Source of the DNA: Streptomyces sp. 3214.6
Lineage (GTDB): Bacteria; Actinomycetota; Actinomycetes; Streptomycetales; Streptomycetaceae
Assembly: GCF_900129855.1 (NCBI RefSeq)
Contig: NZ_LT670819.1
Location: 3,534,001-3,598,000 of the forward strand
Length of the DNA: 64,000 bases
Reading direction: 5' to 3'
Part shown: one piece after another, positions 34,820 to 43,532 of the stretch
How positions within the stretch are numbered: position 1 is the first letter of the stretch
Layout: the number at the start of each line of letters is the position of its first letter
Notes under the pieces: model-generated
What the model was told of the DNA's origin: nothing
Databases searched by the model: none
Seen by the model: only the letters and a program-made list of their open reading frames with translations
Made by a program: the position numbers and the translations under genes

Positions 34820-36553
34820 TTGCCCCGTACCACCGCCTCAAGGCGCCGCCTCTACCGGCTCCTCGACGTCGACCCCACCTCGGCTGCCATGCTCGATGCC
34901 CTCGATCTTGAGCAGCTCAGCGCCTATCACGCGGACGTCCACGACCCGAGCGAGTTCCTGGGCGTGCCCGCGCTTCGGGTGACGTTCGGTGTCGAGAAGG
35001 ACGAGGCCGCCTGGTGCGGAGAGCTCGTCCAGCTCACTGATGAGGATGTCCGTGAGCGGGAGCGGCGCACCGGTGCGCTGCTGATGATCGCTGTTGACTC
35101 CGCCGTGTACGCCGTCGGTTACGACCAGGGGTTTCGGCTGCTCCCCACGCATCTGAAGGACCAGAGCTTCGGCCTCTCGGTCGCAATCCGCACCATCGAC
35201 CCGCAGCACGTCCGGGACTTCACTGCGAATCAGCTCGGCGCTGCCCGCACCGACATCTCCATCGTGCCCGGCGGCACTTCCGTGCCCACCCTCGGCCTGC
35301 GCGCGCACTCCCGGATCGTCCGCAGCCTCGGCGGTTACCTGGACAGCAGCGACCTGACCGGCGCCGCCGAGTCCAGCGGGCGGCTGGGCCGCCCGATGAC
35401 GGTGGAGGGCGGGGTCGGGTTGCACCTCAAGCTCGGCACCACGCCTGACGCCCTCATCGCCGACATTCGCACCATCGCCGCCGTCCTCGAGAACACCGAC
35501 CCTCATCCCGACCTGGCATTCGTCGAGCACATCAAGCCGGTCACCGCCCCGGCTTTGCGCAAGACGCTCGACGAGCAGCTCGACACGATCCTGGGACAGC
35601 CGGCCATCGACTCGATCTGCTCCGCCGTCCCCGCCGAGCACATCGACGACTACACCCGCGCAGCCGCCTACACGATCAAGATCGGAGACTGCGCACCCTT
35701 CTCCGCGGACACCTTCGACCTCGATTACTTCCTGACCCGCGCACGGATCATTAAGCGCGGTCAGCGCATCGAGGCCTTGCGTCGCGGCACCGTGGCCCTG
35801 TACGGCCGCGAGCGTGCATCGGCCGTGGATCACCTCGCGACGACCAGTGCGCTGAAGTGGATCGAGGCCCATGTCTCCTTCGGATCGCGCAAGTTCTGCT
35901 TCCTGGACGGTGCCTGGTACGAGTTCGGAACGACGTACCTGCGTGCTCTGCGTGAGACCGTGGCCCCTCTGTTTCCGGCCAACTCGTCGCTGCGCCTGCC
36001 CGCCTGGCAGTACTCCCTCGAGGTGAACAAGAAGGGGAAGACCGTTCGTCGGCCGATCAGGGAAGCCACCTACAACCAGCAGGCCGCAGAGAACCGTCCT
36101 GGCTGGGTCTGCCTCGACCAGAAGAACGTCAACAACCCCCTCAAGACCACGAACGCGGTCGAGATCTGCGACCTCCTCATGCCCGACGGCACTCTCGTCC
36201 TGGTGAAGAAGGCCCATGACTCCGCCCCCTTGAGCCACCTGTGCTACCAGGCCCACGTCGCAGTCGAGCTTCTCCAGCAGAACCCCTCCGTGCGCGCCCA
36301 GTTCGCCCGGCAGGTGCACATCCAGAGCGACGGCAACCGCACCCTGCCCGAGGACTTCACCCCGCACCGCGTCGTCTTCGCGATCCTCCTCAAGGCGGGC
36401 GAGAAGCTGACCCCCGACACCCTCTTCCCGTTCTCCCTGATCACGCTGGCCCAGACCGCACAGGCACTCAATGCCCGTGGCGTCCAGGTCGAGGTCGTCG
36501 GCATCGAGCCCACCCTGGCCCCCGCAGCCAATGGGCTCAGCGAGGCCGCCTGA
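34820..36553 (+). CDS. TIGR04141-family (DUF6119) sporadically distributed protein
   Basis: 577 aa from TTG 34820, chosen because CAGGGAGA lies 5 nt upstream. The longer open frame back to 34484 overlaps the divergent gene's leader and is unlikely. The sequence (RRRLYRLLDVDPT at the start, ALLMIAVDSAVYAVGYDQGFRL, NQLGAARTDISIVPGGT, RPGWVCLDQKNVNN, CDLLMPDGTLVLVKKAHDSA, LSHLCYQAHVAVELL) matches my memory of the TIGR04141/DUF6119 family. That family is patchily distributed and often close to restriction-modification genes. Its biochemical function is not known to me. Being divergent from the R-M operon suggests joint defence function or shared control. Confidence 0.8.
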   Translation: MPRTTASRRRLYRLLDVDPTSAAMLDALDLEQLSAYHADVHDPSEFLGVPALRVTFGVEKDEAAWCGELVQLTDEDVRERERRTGALLMIAVDSAVYAVGYDQGFRLLPTHLKDQSFGLSVAIRTIDPQHVRDFTANQLGAARTDISIVPGGTSVPTLGLRAHSRIVRSLGGYLDSSDLTGAAESSGRLGRPMTVEGGVGLHLKLGTTPDALIADIRTIAAVLENTDPHPDLAFVEHIKPVTAPALRKTLDEQLDTILGQPAIDSICSAVPAEHIDDYTRAAAYTIKIGDCAPFSADTFDLDYFLTRARIIKRGQRIEALRRGTVALYGRERASAVDHLATTSALKWIEAHVSFGSRKFCFLDGAWYEFGTTYLRALRETVAPLFPANSSLRLPAWQYSLEVNKKGKTVRRPIREATYNQQAAENRPGWVCLDQKNVNNPLKTTNAVEICDLLMPDGTLVLVKKAHDSAPLSHLCYQAHVAVELLQQNPSVRAQFARQVHIQSDGNRTLPEDFTPHRVVFAILLKAGEKLTPDTLFPFSLITLAQTAQALNARGVQVEVVGIEPTLAPAANGLSEAA

Positions 36554-37019
36554 AGAAGCGGCCGGATCACAGGGAATCCCCGTGACCGAGTAGGACACCG
36601 CCCGCTGAGGCAGCCACGACGACGGTCCCCTCACGGAACTTGCCGAGCTCCCAGCCGCCACGCATCGCACGCAACTCCCGCAGCGCCTCGACACCCACCA
36701 CGCCGACCGCTTCACCAGCCCTGCGGCCCACGGGGCCAGTGGGTCAACATCCTGCCCCGTTATGTTTTCCGCGGTCCTGCAAGAGGGCCGCTGGCCTCCG
36801 GGCCCGGCATGACTTTTGCCCCCTGTCGAACGGATGACCTGGGGGGGGTGGTGTCACCGGGCCTGGGAGGTACCGTCGGAGACGCTGATCAGAGGTCCGG
36901 CCACCGCCCGGTCCGGCGCAATGCCGGACATCTCGCGGGCGGCAGGTCTGCATAACGTGGATGCGCGCGTACGACACCACTGCCAAGGCCAGCACGTTCA
37001 ACTCCCCTGGAAGGGCGCG
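36554..37019 (+). ncRNA. Upstream non-coding part of the IS110 element, possible bridge-RNA locus
   Basis: 466 bp between the DUF6119 gene and the IS110 transposase start. IS110 elements are known to encode a structured bridge RNA in the non-coding end next to the transposase, usually upstream. Here the stretch 36780-37019 has several hairpin-forming runs (for example GTCCGGCGCAATGCCGGAC at about 36911-36929) and a G8 run at about 36841. The exact RNA and element ends are not resolved. The part before about 36740 may be flanking DNA or remnants. Confidence 0.35.
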
Positions 37020-38300
37020 ATGTTCGATACCGAAGACGTGGGCGTGTTCCTCGGCCTGGACGTCGGCAAGAGCGCCCATCACGGGCACGGGCTGACTCCG
37101 GCCGGGAAGAAGGTCTTCGACAAGCAGCTGCCCAATAGCGAGCCGAAACTGCGGGCCGTGTTCGACAAGCTGGCCGCGAAGTTCGGCTCGGTCCTGGTGA
37201 TCGTGGACCAGCCCGCATCCATCGGATCCCTCCCGCTCACGGTCGCCCGGGACGCGGGCTGCAAGGTCGCCTACCTGCCCGGACTCGCGATGCGGCGGAT
37301 CGCCGACCTGTATCCGGGCGAGGCCAAGACCGATGCCAAAGACGCTGCGGTCATCGCGGATGCGGCCCGGACCATACCGCACACCCTGCGCTCCCTGGAG
37401 CTCACCGACGAGATCACCGCCGAACTCACGGTCCTCGTCGGCTTCGACCAGGACCTCGCGGCCGAGGCCACCCGCACCTCCAACCGCATACGCGGCCTGC
37501 TCACCCAGTTCCACCCGTCACTGGAGCACGTCCTGGGCCCCCGCCTCGACCACCAGGCCGTCACCTGGCTGCTGGAGCGCTACGGCTCCCCGGCCGCACT
37601 GCGAAAGGCCGGCCGCCGCAGGCTCGTCGAACTCATCCGACCCAAGGCCCCACGCATGGCCCAGCGGCTGATCGACGACGTCTTCAAGGCGTTGGACGAG
37701 CAGACCGTCGTGGTCCCGGGGACCGGCACCCTCGACATCGTCGTGCCCTCCCTGGCCCGCTCGCTCGCCGCTGTCCACGAACAGCGCCGGGCCCTGGAAG
37801 CCCAGATCAACGCCCTGCTGGAGGCCCACCCTCTTTCCCCGGTCCTGACGTCGATGCCCGGCGTCGGCGTCAGGACCGCCGCCGTCCTACTGGTCACCGT
37901 CGGCGACGGCACCAGCTTCCCGAGCGCTGCCCACCTGGCCTCCTACGCCGGACTCGCCCCGACCACGAAGTCGTCGGGGACCTCCATCCACGGCGAACAC
38001 GCACCCCGAGGCGGAAACCGGCAGCTCAAACGCGCCATGTTCCTCTCCGCCTTCGCTTGCATGAACGCCGATCCCGCCTCCCGCACCTACTACGACAAGC
38101 AACGCGCCCGCGGCAAAACCCACACCCAGGCACTCCTCCGCCTCGCCCGCCAACGCATCAGCGTCCTGTTCGCCATGCTCCGAGACGGCACCTTCTACGA
38201 ATCCCGCACGCCCGCGGACGTCGAGCTCGCCGCATGACACCAGCAAGAGCGAATCACCCCAAACCCCGACAGGGGCGCCTTGGCGAAGGACATAGAGGCA
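36780..38300 (+). mobile_element. IS110-family insertion element (ends approximate)
   Basis: The element comprises the 405-aa transposase, an upstream non-coding stretch of a few hundred bases and a short downstream tail. IS110 elements have no terminal inverted repeats and usually make no target duplication, so the boundaries given are estimates only. The downstream 38238-38530 contains no gene I can support. Confidence 0.5.
37020..38237 (+). CDS. IS110-family transposase
   Basis: 405 aa, the usual length. It starts at ATG 37020 behind GGAAGGG; the open frame further upstream has no homology. The N-terminal DEDD RuvC-like domain has GLDVGKSAHH and YPGEAKTDAKDAAVIADA. The C-terminal Transposase_20 domain has LTSMPGVGVRTAAVLL and ASYAGLAPTTKSSGTSIHGE with the conserved Ser region. 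It is apparently full length and may be active. It sits inside the defence island between the DUF6119 gene and the unknown gene at 38531. Confidence 0.93.
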   Translation: MFDTEDVGVFLGLDVGKSAHHGHGLTPAGKKVFDKQLPNSEPKLRAVFDKLAAKFGSVLVIVDQPASIGSLPLTVARDAGCKVAYLPGLAMRRIADLYPGEAKTDAKDAAVIADAARTIPHTLRSLELTDEITAELTVLVGFDQDLAAEATRTSNRIRGLLTQFHPSLEHVLGPRLDHQAVTWLLERYGSPAALRKAGRRRLVELIRPKAPRMAQRLIDDVFKALDEQTVVVPGTGTLDIVVPSLARSLAAVHEQRRALEAQINALLEAHPLSPVLTSMPGVGVRTAAVLLVTVGDGTSFPSAAHLASYAGLAPTTKSSGTSIHGEHAPRGGNRQLKRAMFLSAFACMNADPASRTYYDKQRARGKTHTQALLRLARQRISVLFAMLRDGTFYESRTPADVELAA

Positions 38301-38530
38301 CCCCCCCACGACCACCCCGCTTACACCCCTCCGAGCTCTGCCGCTGGACGGGCCTCCAATGCGACTTCGCCAACGACTGGTCCCACTCCTGACCTCCCCC
38401 GCCCGAGCCGACGCCCAGCTACTGTGCCGCGGGCACCGATGTCGCGCTTGCGTCTACTGCAGCTCAACTCCTCTGAAATAGTTGGCAGATGAAGCAATTC
38501 TGATTCGAGGATGGCAAGAGAGGAATCACC

Positions 38531-39100
38531 ATGTCGTACTCATTGGTCGTCGGCGAACCGTACCCAAGACAGGTCGACTGGCCGAAGTCCGCTGTCAACC
38601 TGGTACTCAGCGAGAACCACGCCGAGATCATCCATTCGTTCGACGGCCTAACGTTGGACGAGGTGGCCGCCTTCACGACCGGCTCAGCGACAGTCGCGGT
38701 CACCGTCGGGGACAGACATTTGATGTGGTGCTACCGCTTCGATGCCCCGCCCCGCGCCGGCGCCCCGAAGGCGATTCTCGGTTGGGGCGACTCACCATGG
38801 GAGGCATACCGTCAACGCGGCCGCACTGTCGGCGTGCCCGGGCAGCAAGGTGAGCCCTTCACCGCGTACATGGTCCTCGTCGATGCCTCGACCGGCATCG
38901 TCGAGGGTCTACGGACGGCCGAGGTAAATAGAGACGTCGCGGACGCACTTCGGTACGGCGTCGCTCGTCAGCTCGCGCTGCCCTACGACCATGAGGCCGC
39001 ATCGCATGAGATCGACGCGGTATACCGACGACACCCCAGCACACAGAGCCTCCTACGGGAGGCCATCGCCGGACAGCGGATCCCTGCTCTCGACAACTGA
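38531..39100 (+). CDS. Hypothetical 189-aa protein of the defence island
   Basis: Start at ATG 38531 behind a good GAGAGGA ribosome site. The protein begins MSYSLVVGEPYPRQVDWPKS and contains VTVGDRHLMWCYRFDAP, ILGWGDSPWEAYRQRGR, MVLVDASTGIVEGLRTAEVN and a helical C-terminus. It has no signal peptide, membrane helix or recognised motif. It precedes the EACC1-caspase pair by 181 bp on the same strand and could be a third member of that system. I do not recognise the family. Confidence 0.7.
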   Translation: MSYSLVVGEPYPRQVDWPKSAVNLVLSENHAEIIHSFDGLTLDEVAAFTTGSATVAVTVGDRHLMWCYRFDAPPRAGAPKAILGWGDSPWEAYRQRGRTVGVPGQQGEPFTAYMVLVDASTGIVEGLRTAEVNRDVADALRYGVARQLALPYDHEAASHEIDAVYRRHPSTQSLLREAIAGQRIPALDN

Positions 39101-39281
39101 CCGATCCGCCGCAGCCACGCGGAGTCGCCGATGTGCGCGGTCACGAAGGAACTTCTAGAAGATCCATGCCAGTTGGGAGACGTATTCTTCCGCTCAGATT
39201 GACCGCTGGGACGGGAGTCACGAAGGGGCACCCGTTCCCTGCCATGAGCATCGAGCACTGTAGGCAATTGGGGGAGACGGC

Positions 39282-39695
39282 ATGAAGCTGCAGATCACCG
39301 TCGGTTCACAAGGCGACGACATGGCGGCCCACGATCTGTACCACTGGCTCCGGCAGGATCGTGAACTCCGGCGCCACGCACAGGTCGAGCTGGCACTGTC
39401 TGTCGGCGCTTCTGGTCGCATGAGCGCGGGAGAGACCATCAATATGTTCGTCAGCAACGGTCTTGCCGCTGCGAGCCTGTTGGTGAACATCGTGGTCGCC
39501 TGGCGAACAGCCCGTCCATCGTCACCCGGGCCGGTCGTCATCGGCCGCGACGGAATGACCGTGACAGTCCACGACACATCAGAGGAAACCCTGCGTCGCG
39601 TCGCGACCCTGTTGGCATCCACACCTCCCGAAGTAGCGCCGGGGACCGTCGGCACGAGCCAGGCGTCAACGCAGTCCGTCTCCGAGGATCGGTGA
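39282..39695 (+). CDS. EACC1-family effector-associated protein
   Basis: 137 aa behind a GGGGGAGA ribosome site. The pattern KLQITVGSQGDDMAAHDLYH, WLRQDRELRR, ALSVGASGRMSAGETIN and a hydrophobic helix NGLAAASLLVNIVVAWRTAR (about 48-67) fit the 'effector-associated constant component 1' family described by Aravind and colleagues from NTP-dependent conflict systems. These are small proteins encoded next to an effector such as a caspase-like or trypsin-like peptidase. Its stop overlaps the caspase start (TGATG), so the two are coupled. It probably tethers or senses for the effector; the exact role is not established. Confidence 0.82.
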   Translation: MKLQITVGSQGDDMAAHDLYHWLRQDRELRRHAQVELALSVGASGRMSAGETINMFVSNGLAAASLLVNIVVAWRTARPSSPGPVVIGRDGMTVTVHDTSEETLRRVATLLASTPPEVAPGTVGTSQASTQSVSEDR

Positions 39696-41899
39696 TGCGT
39701 TTGCCGGATCCTGACGGAACCCGTGTAGTGCTGATCGGGGTGGACGAGTACCAGCACTTTCCGCCCTTGCCGGCGGTGCGCAACAACCTCACCGAGCTGG
39801 CCAGGCTCTTCAGGTCCCCACTCGGCGGGAACCTTCCGGACAAACATTGCACGACGGTTCTCAACCCCACCGACGTCGCCAGCGCGCTTGACCCCGTACA
39901 CCGAGCGGCGAGTGAAGCGTTGGACACCCTAGTGGTGTACTTCGCCGGCCACGGTATGCCGCTACCCGATGGTTCCCTCCGTCTCGCTGTGAGCAACTCA
40001 GAACGGGGCAGGCGACAGTACGGGGCCGTGGCCTTCGGCGACCTCCGTGCCGAAGTGTTGGACAGCACGGCTGTCAACAAGGTCGTGATCCTGGACTGTT
40101 GCTACAGCGGCGCCGCGCTGGAGGGGTTCATGGGGAGAACCGATGGGATCGCGGACGAGACCATCATTGAAGGCACCTACGTCATGACCGCCTCAGCAGC
40201 GACGCAAGCGGCTATGGCTCCTCCGGATGCCCCACTTACAGCGTTCACCGGCGAACTCGTCAAAGCGATCACCGATGGCATAGCTGAATCGCCGGACCCG
40301 CTGGACATGACCTCCCTGTACAAGTACGTGCACGGTCAACTCAAATCCCAGGGAATGCCTCTGCCCCAGCAACGAGCCAGCGGGCTGGGGCATAACATCG
40401 CACTGTTCCATAACAAGTGGCGCCCACCTACAGAGAAACCGACACTCTCGCTGAAGCGAGAGGAATGGTTCCGCGAGGTTCACCAAGCATTGCTCGGGCG
40501 CTTGAGGAATGTCTCAGCACTCACCCAAGATCAACTCCGCCCTGAGTTCGGCGATCCGACACTCATCCGCTCCCTGCTGGTAGCGCGAATCGCCACCCAA
40601 CTCGCCCAGGGCAAAAGCACCACGGCCATCAGCGGCATTCTCTCCTCCAGTGGAGTCTTCGCCACTCCGTGCCCCAACACTGACGAACTCTCCGAACTCA
40701 TCGCAGAGGTGCAGTTGGGATACGAAACAAACGGGCTGGCCAACAGCGTTCCGCTCCTCGGAGATCTGGGGCTCCTCCCCTGGACGCCAGAAAGTACGTA
40801 CATGCTGCTGAGCGAATACTGGGCTGCCCAGCGAAGCCGCACGATGCCTCGTCCGCACGTGGAGCGAGAACTCAGCGAGCTTTGGGATGTCACGGACACG
40901 CGAGTCCTGAGCTCCCTCTCATCGCTGCCGTCCCTCCCTCTGGCCTTTTATCCCGACCCTTGGGGCAAGCTGGAGGCCGAGCCGGACCTTCGAGTCGGCA
41001 CCGTCACAGCAATGATGCTCGGCGAGCGCGGTGGGGGCGACCGCGCTTGGGAGCACTGGATGTCCACTCGCCCATGGAGCACGCTCAAGGCCCCCCACTT
41101 GGTTCAGCTTGGCGGCGATCTCGTCCGGTACAAGGCGGCTCAACGAGCCCTCGCCCAGTACGTCGATCTGGCACCAGCGGGCCATGACTCCCGCGCAGTT
41201 TTTGTACGGGCAGCGGAGATCATCGAAGAGCAGCTGAAGGCCATCTCACTAGCAATCGAAAGCATTAGCGCCATCGAGTACGACTTACTACGTGAGCGCA
41301 CGACGGGCGAGCACTTCCAGGACCGTTGCCTTGCCACCTTCAGCAAGCACCTTCTGGAGCGCCCTCAAATCTTCACACCCTTCGAAGAGCATAGGATGAA
41401 CCACGGCACATGGGCCGCAATTCCCTGGTGGTCCCTAGTAATTCACAGTAAGAAAGAACAGCAGGCGGTTGAGTGCTTTCTGAAACGCGGCGGCCTCCAA
41501 CTGAGTGTCACCGAAAGTCCCGATGTCGACGAACTAGTCATCAGCTGTGAGGAACCCGACCTCGGACCTTCATGGATAACCGCCCGGCTCATTTTCAATC
41601 TTCGCGACGTCGTGCAGGCCTGCGAGTTGCTCCTTCTGGGCCGACGGCAATCTGTGGTTCTGGACTTCCTCACCGAGCACATCGATGAGTGGGGCGATCG
41701 GCAAGTGGATCTAGCCGGAAGTCTCGACCTCGCGCTCGGGCCGGAGATCGGAGCAACACTGACCGATGTCGCGACCCGTGCCCTGCGCCGACTTTTGCCT
41801 GGTTCTCATGGCCAATCGCTCCATCACGAGGGTGTGCCAGCCCTTGATCGGCTCCTCGGCTCGTCACGGCTTCCGAGGATCGCCCGCTGCCCGCGCTAG
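39695..41899 (+). CDS. Caspase-like (peptidase C14) effector with large C-terminal sensor-like region
   Basis: 734 aa from ATG 39695, 6 nt behind GAGGA; the GTG at 39692 is less well spaced. Residues about 1-250 form a caspase-like domain with catalytic His86 in VYFAGHG and Cys136 in ILDCCYSG. The remaining about 480 residues are mostly helical with no family I recognise, and may sense or dock a partner. A TTA codon at 41285-41287 (codon 531) implies dependence on the bldA leucyl-tRNA, restricting production to later growth stages. With the coupled EACC1 gene it forms a predicted suicide or conflict module. The end lies 35 bp from the integrase stop. Confidence 0.88.
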   Translation: MRLPDPDGTRVVLIGVDEYQHFPPLPAVRNNLTELARLFRSPLGGNLPDKHCTTVLNPTDVASALDPVHRAASEALDTLVVYFAGHGMPLPDGSLRLAVSNSERGRRQYGAVAFGDLRAEVLDSTAVNKVVILDCCYSGAALEGFMGRTDGIADETIIEGTYVMTASAATQAAMAPPDAPLTAFTGELVKAITDGIAESPDPLDMTSLYKYVHGQLKSQGMPLPQQRASGLGHNIALFHNKWRPPTEKPTLSLKREEWFREVHQALLGRLRNVSALTQDQLRPEFGDPTLIRSLLVARIATQLAQGKSTTAISGILSSSGVFATPCPNTDELSELIAEVQLGYETNGLANSVPLLGDLGLLPWTPESTYMLLSEYWAAQRSRTMPRPHVERELSELWDVTDTRVLSSLSSLPSLPLAFYPDPWGKLEAEPDLRVGTVTAMMLGERGGGDRAWEHWMSTRPWSTLKAPHLVQLGGDLVRYKAAQRALAQYVDLAPAGHDSRAVFVRAAEIIEEQLKAISLAIESISAIEYDLLRERTTGEHFQDRCLATFSKHLLERPQIFTPFEEHRMNHGTWAAIPWWSLVIHSKKEQQAVECFLKRGGLQLSVTESPDVDELVISCEEPDLGPSWITARLIFNLRDVVQACELLLLGRRQSVVLDFLTEHIDEWGDRQVDLAGSLDLALGPEIGATLTDVATRALRRLLPGSHGQSLHHEGVPALDRLLGSSRLPRIARCPR

Positions 41900-41934
41900 C
41901 CGGTGCGCTCGCACGCTCGAAGGAGGCCGCGCGG

Positions 41935-43119
41935 TTAGGCATCATCGCCAGGACGCAGAGCCTTTTGCATGATGGTGCGGCAGCGATCCCAAGACGCGGG
42001 GACGAGGTGGCCGTACACGTCGACAGTGGTCTTGATCGATTTATGACCGAGCCAGCGGGAGACCTCGTGGATCGGAATGCCGTGAGCCAGGGCCGTGGAG
42101 GCGAAGAAGTGCCGTAGACCGTGCGGGGTGTACTTCGGTTTGCCGTCCGGTTTGACGAGACCCGCATCCATGAGGGCCTTGCGGAAGTGGTAGCCGTAAG
42201 TGTTCGCAGTCGGCATGGTCCCCTTGCCGCGCTCGCGCGGGGCGAAGAGGACCTCGACACCCTTGACCGTTGTCGTGCCCCAGGTGTTCAGGTGGTTGTC
42301 GATCTCGGCGTCGAGGAAGGCGGGGGTGGGGATGTCGCGGTATTCGCCCTCGGCGCGGTGCTTGAGCGGGATGAACCGGGTGACGCAGTCGTCGCGGTGG
42401 GCCTTGGCCGAGACCTGGCGGCGGATACGGACGAAGCCGTCTCGACGGCAGTCTGCGGAGAAGGCGAGGGTTTCGCTGATACGTAGTCCGGCTCCGGCCT
42501 GCAGGTAGACGGTGAGTCGGTACTGAGGCGAGATCTGTTTGGCGATCAGGTCGACCTCGTGGAGTGTGGGGATCTCGTCCTCATCGACCGCGTGTGCCCC
42601 GATCCGCGGGAGCCTGACGCCGTCGGTGGGGTTGTCCGCGCGGCGCTTCTCCTTAACCGCCGTCTTGAACAGGCTGCTCACCATCTTCATGCGGTCACGG
42701 ACGGTGCTGGCGGCGAGCTTCTTGCTCACGGCGACGACGAACGCCTCGATGTCCCTGGTCTCCACGGCGGTGATGGTCTTCGCGCCGAGGGCAGGCAGTA
42801 GGTGGATGCGCAGGAAGCTGTCGTAGTTGCGCCAGGTGCCCTCAGCGACTACCTGGCGTTCCAGCCAGTCGGTGGCGTAGTCGCGCAGCGTGATGTCGCC
42901 GCGTTTGGGGTCGAGGTAGAAGCCCTCGTACTTGTCGCGGTCCAGCTGGGCAGCAAAGACGTCGGCCTGGGTCTTCTTCTCGAAGCTCGGCTGGCGTTCG
43001 GCGCGCGCGCCGAACGGTTCGCGGTAGCGGACGGTCCAAGGATGTCTACAACGGCTCTCCGTGCAGGGGTAGTTGGCGTTCCGTTTGTCGCTCTTGCAGC
43101 GCTGGTAGACCGTGGCCAC
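41935..43119 (-). CDS. int: Tyrosine recombinase/integrase of an integrative element
   Basis: 394 aa from GTG 43119, preceded by AAGGAGGG. An N-terminal Arm-binding/Zn-like region (YPCTESRCRHPWTVRYREPF) is followed by a SAM-like core-binding domain (LRDYATDWLERQVVAEGTWR). The catalytic domain has Arg in GAGLRISETLAF, H-x-x-R in TPHGLRHFFAS, His in WLGHKSIKTTVDVYGHL and Tyr in VDVYGH. All catalytic residues are present. It resembles integrases of Streptomyces integrative plasmids (pSAM2/SLP1 type). It is convergent with the caspase gene, so the attachment site could lie in 41900-41934 or beyond the excisionase side. No tRNA is visible in the window. Confidence 0.93.
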   Translation of the reverse strand: MATVYQRCKSDKRNANYPCTESRCRHPWTVRYREPFGARAERQPSFEKKTQADVFAAQLDRDKYEGFYLDPKRGDITLRDYATDWLERQVVAEGTWRNYDSFLRIHLLPALGAKTITAVETRDIEAFVVAVSKKLAASTVRDRMKMVSSLFKTAVKEKRRADNPTDGVRLPRIGAHAVDEDEIPTLHEVDLIAKQISPQYRLTVYLQAGAGLRISETLAFSADCRRDGFVRIRRQVSAKAHRDDCVTRFIPLKHRAEGEYRDIPTPAFLDAEIDNHLNTWGTTTVKGVEVLFAPRERGKGTMPTANTYGYHFRKALMDAGLVKPDGKPKYTPHGLRHFFASTALAHGIPIHEVSRWLGHKSIKTTVDVYGHLVPASWDRCRTIMQKALRPGDDA

Positions 43120-43160
43120 GGGTTCGGGCCCTCCTTGCGTCGGGCGGTTGGCGCGGGGCG

Positions 43161-43532
43161 TCAGCCGTAGTGCTCGTCGAGGTAGCGGGTGATGTCGCGG
43201 GCGCGGAACCGCAGCAGGCGGCCGACCTTCTGCGGCGGGATGCCCCACAGGCGGTAGTTGTTCCTGAGGGTGGTCGGGCTCACCCGCAGCCATGCCGCAA
43301 CCTCTTCCACGGTCAGCAATCGATCACTTCCGCCGGGGGCGGAACGCCCGCGATCCGTGGCGACACAGGAGCATCTACCTTTCCCGTTCCGGGAGTTGGC
43401 AAGGGTCGGCGGGACGTCGGCTGCCGGTCCGGTGGTGGACCATGGACGCTCCCTGGTCCGGGCCTTGTCAAGCGTCGGCACGGCGTCGCTCGGGCCGGCA
43501 TCGATGGGCTGACGGTTACGCGGCACGGTCAT
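43161..43532 (-). CDS. xis: Excisionase / helix-turn-helix DNA-binding protein
   Basis: 123 aa from ATG 43532 behind GGAGG. The first about 65 residues are low-complexity. The C-terminal half is a MerR/HTH_17 excisionase fold: LLTVEEVAAWLRVSPTTLRN followed by VGRLLRFRARDITRYLDEHY. It lies 41 bp upstream of the integrase on the same strand, the standard xis-int arrangement. It would direct excision and possibly regulate its own promoter. Confidence 0.88.
   Translation of the reverse strand: MTVPRNRQPIDAGPSDAVPTLDKARTRERPWSTTGPAADVPPTLANSRNGKGRCSCVATDRGRSAPGGSDRLLTVEEVAAWLRVSPTTLRNNYRLWGIPPQKVGRLLRFRARDITRYLDEHYG

Noticed and set aside
36816-37019. N-terminal extension of the IS110 transposase
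   Set aside because: No homology to IS110 proteins; ATG 37020 has GGAAGGG upstream and gives the standard length.
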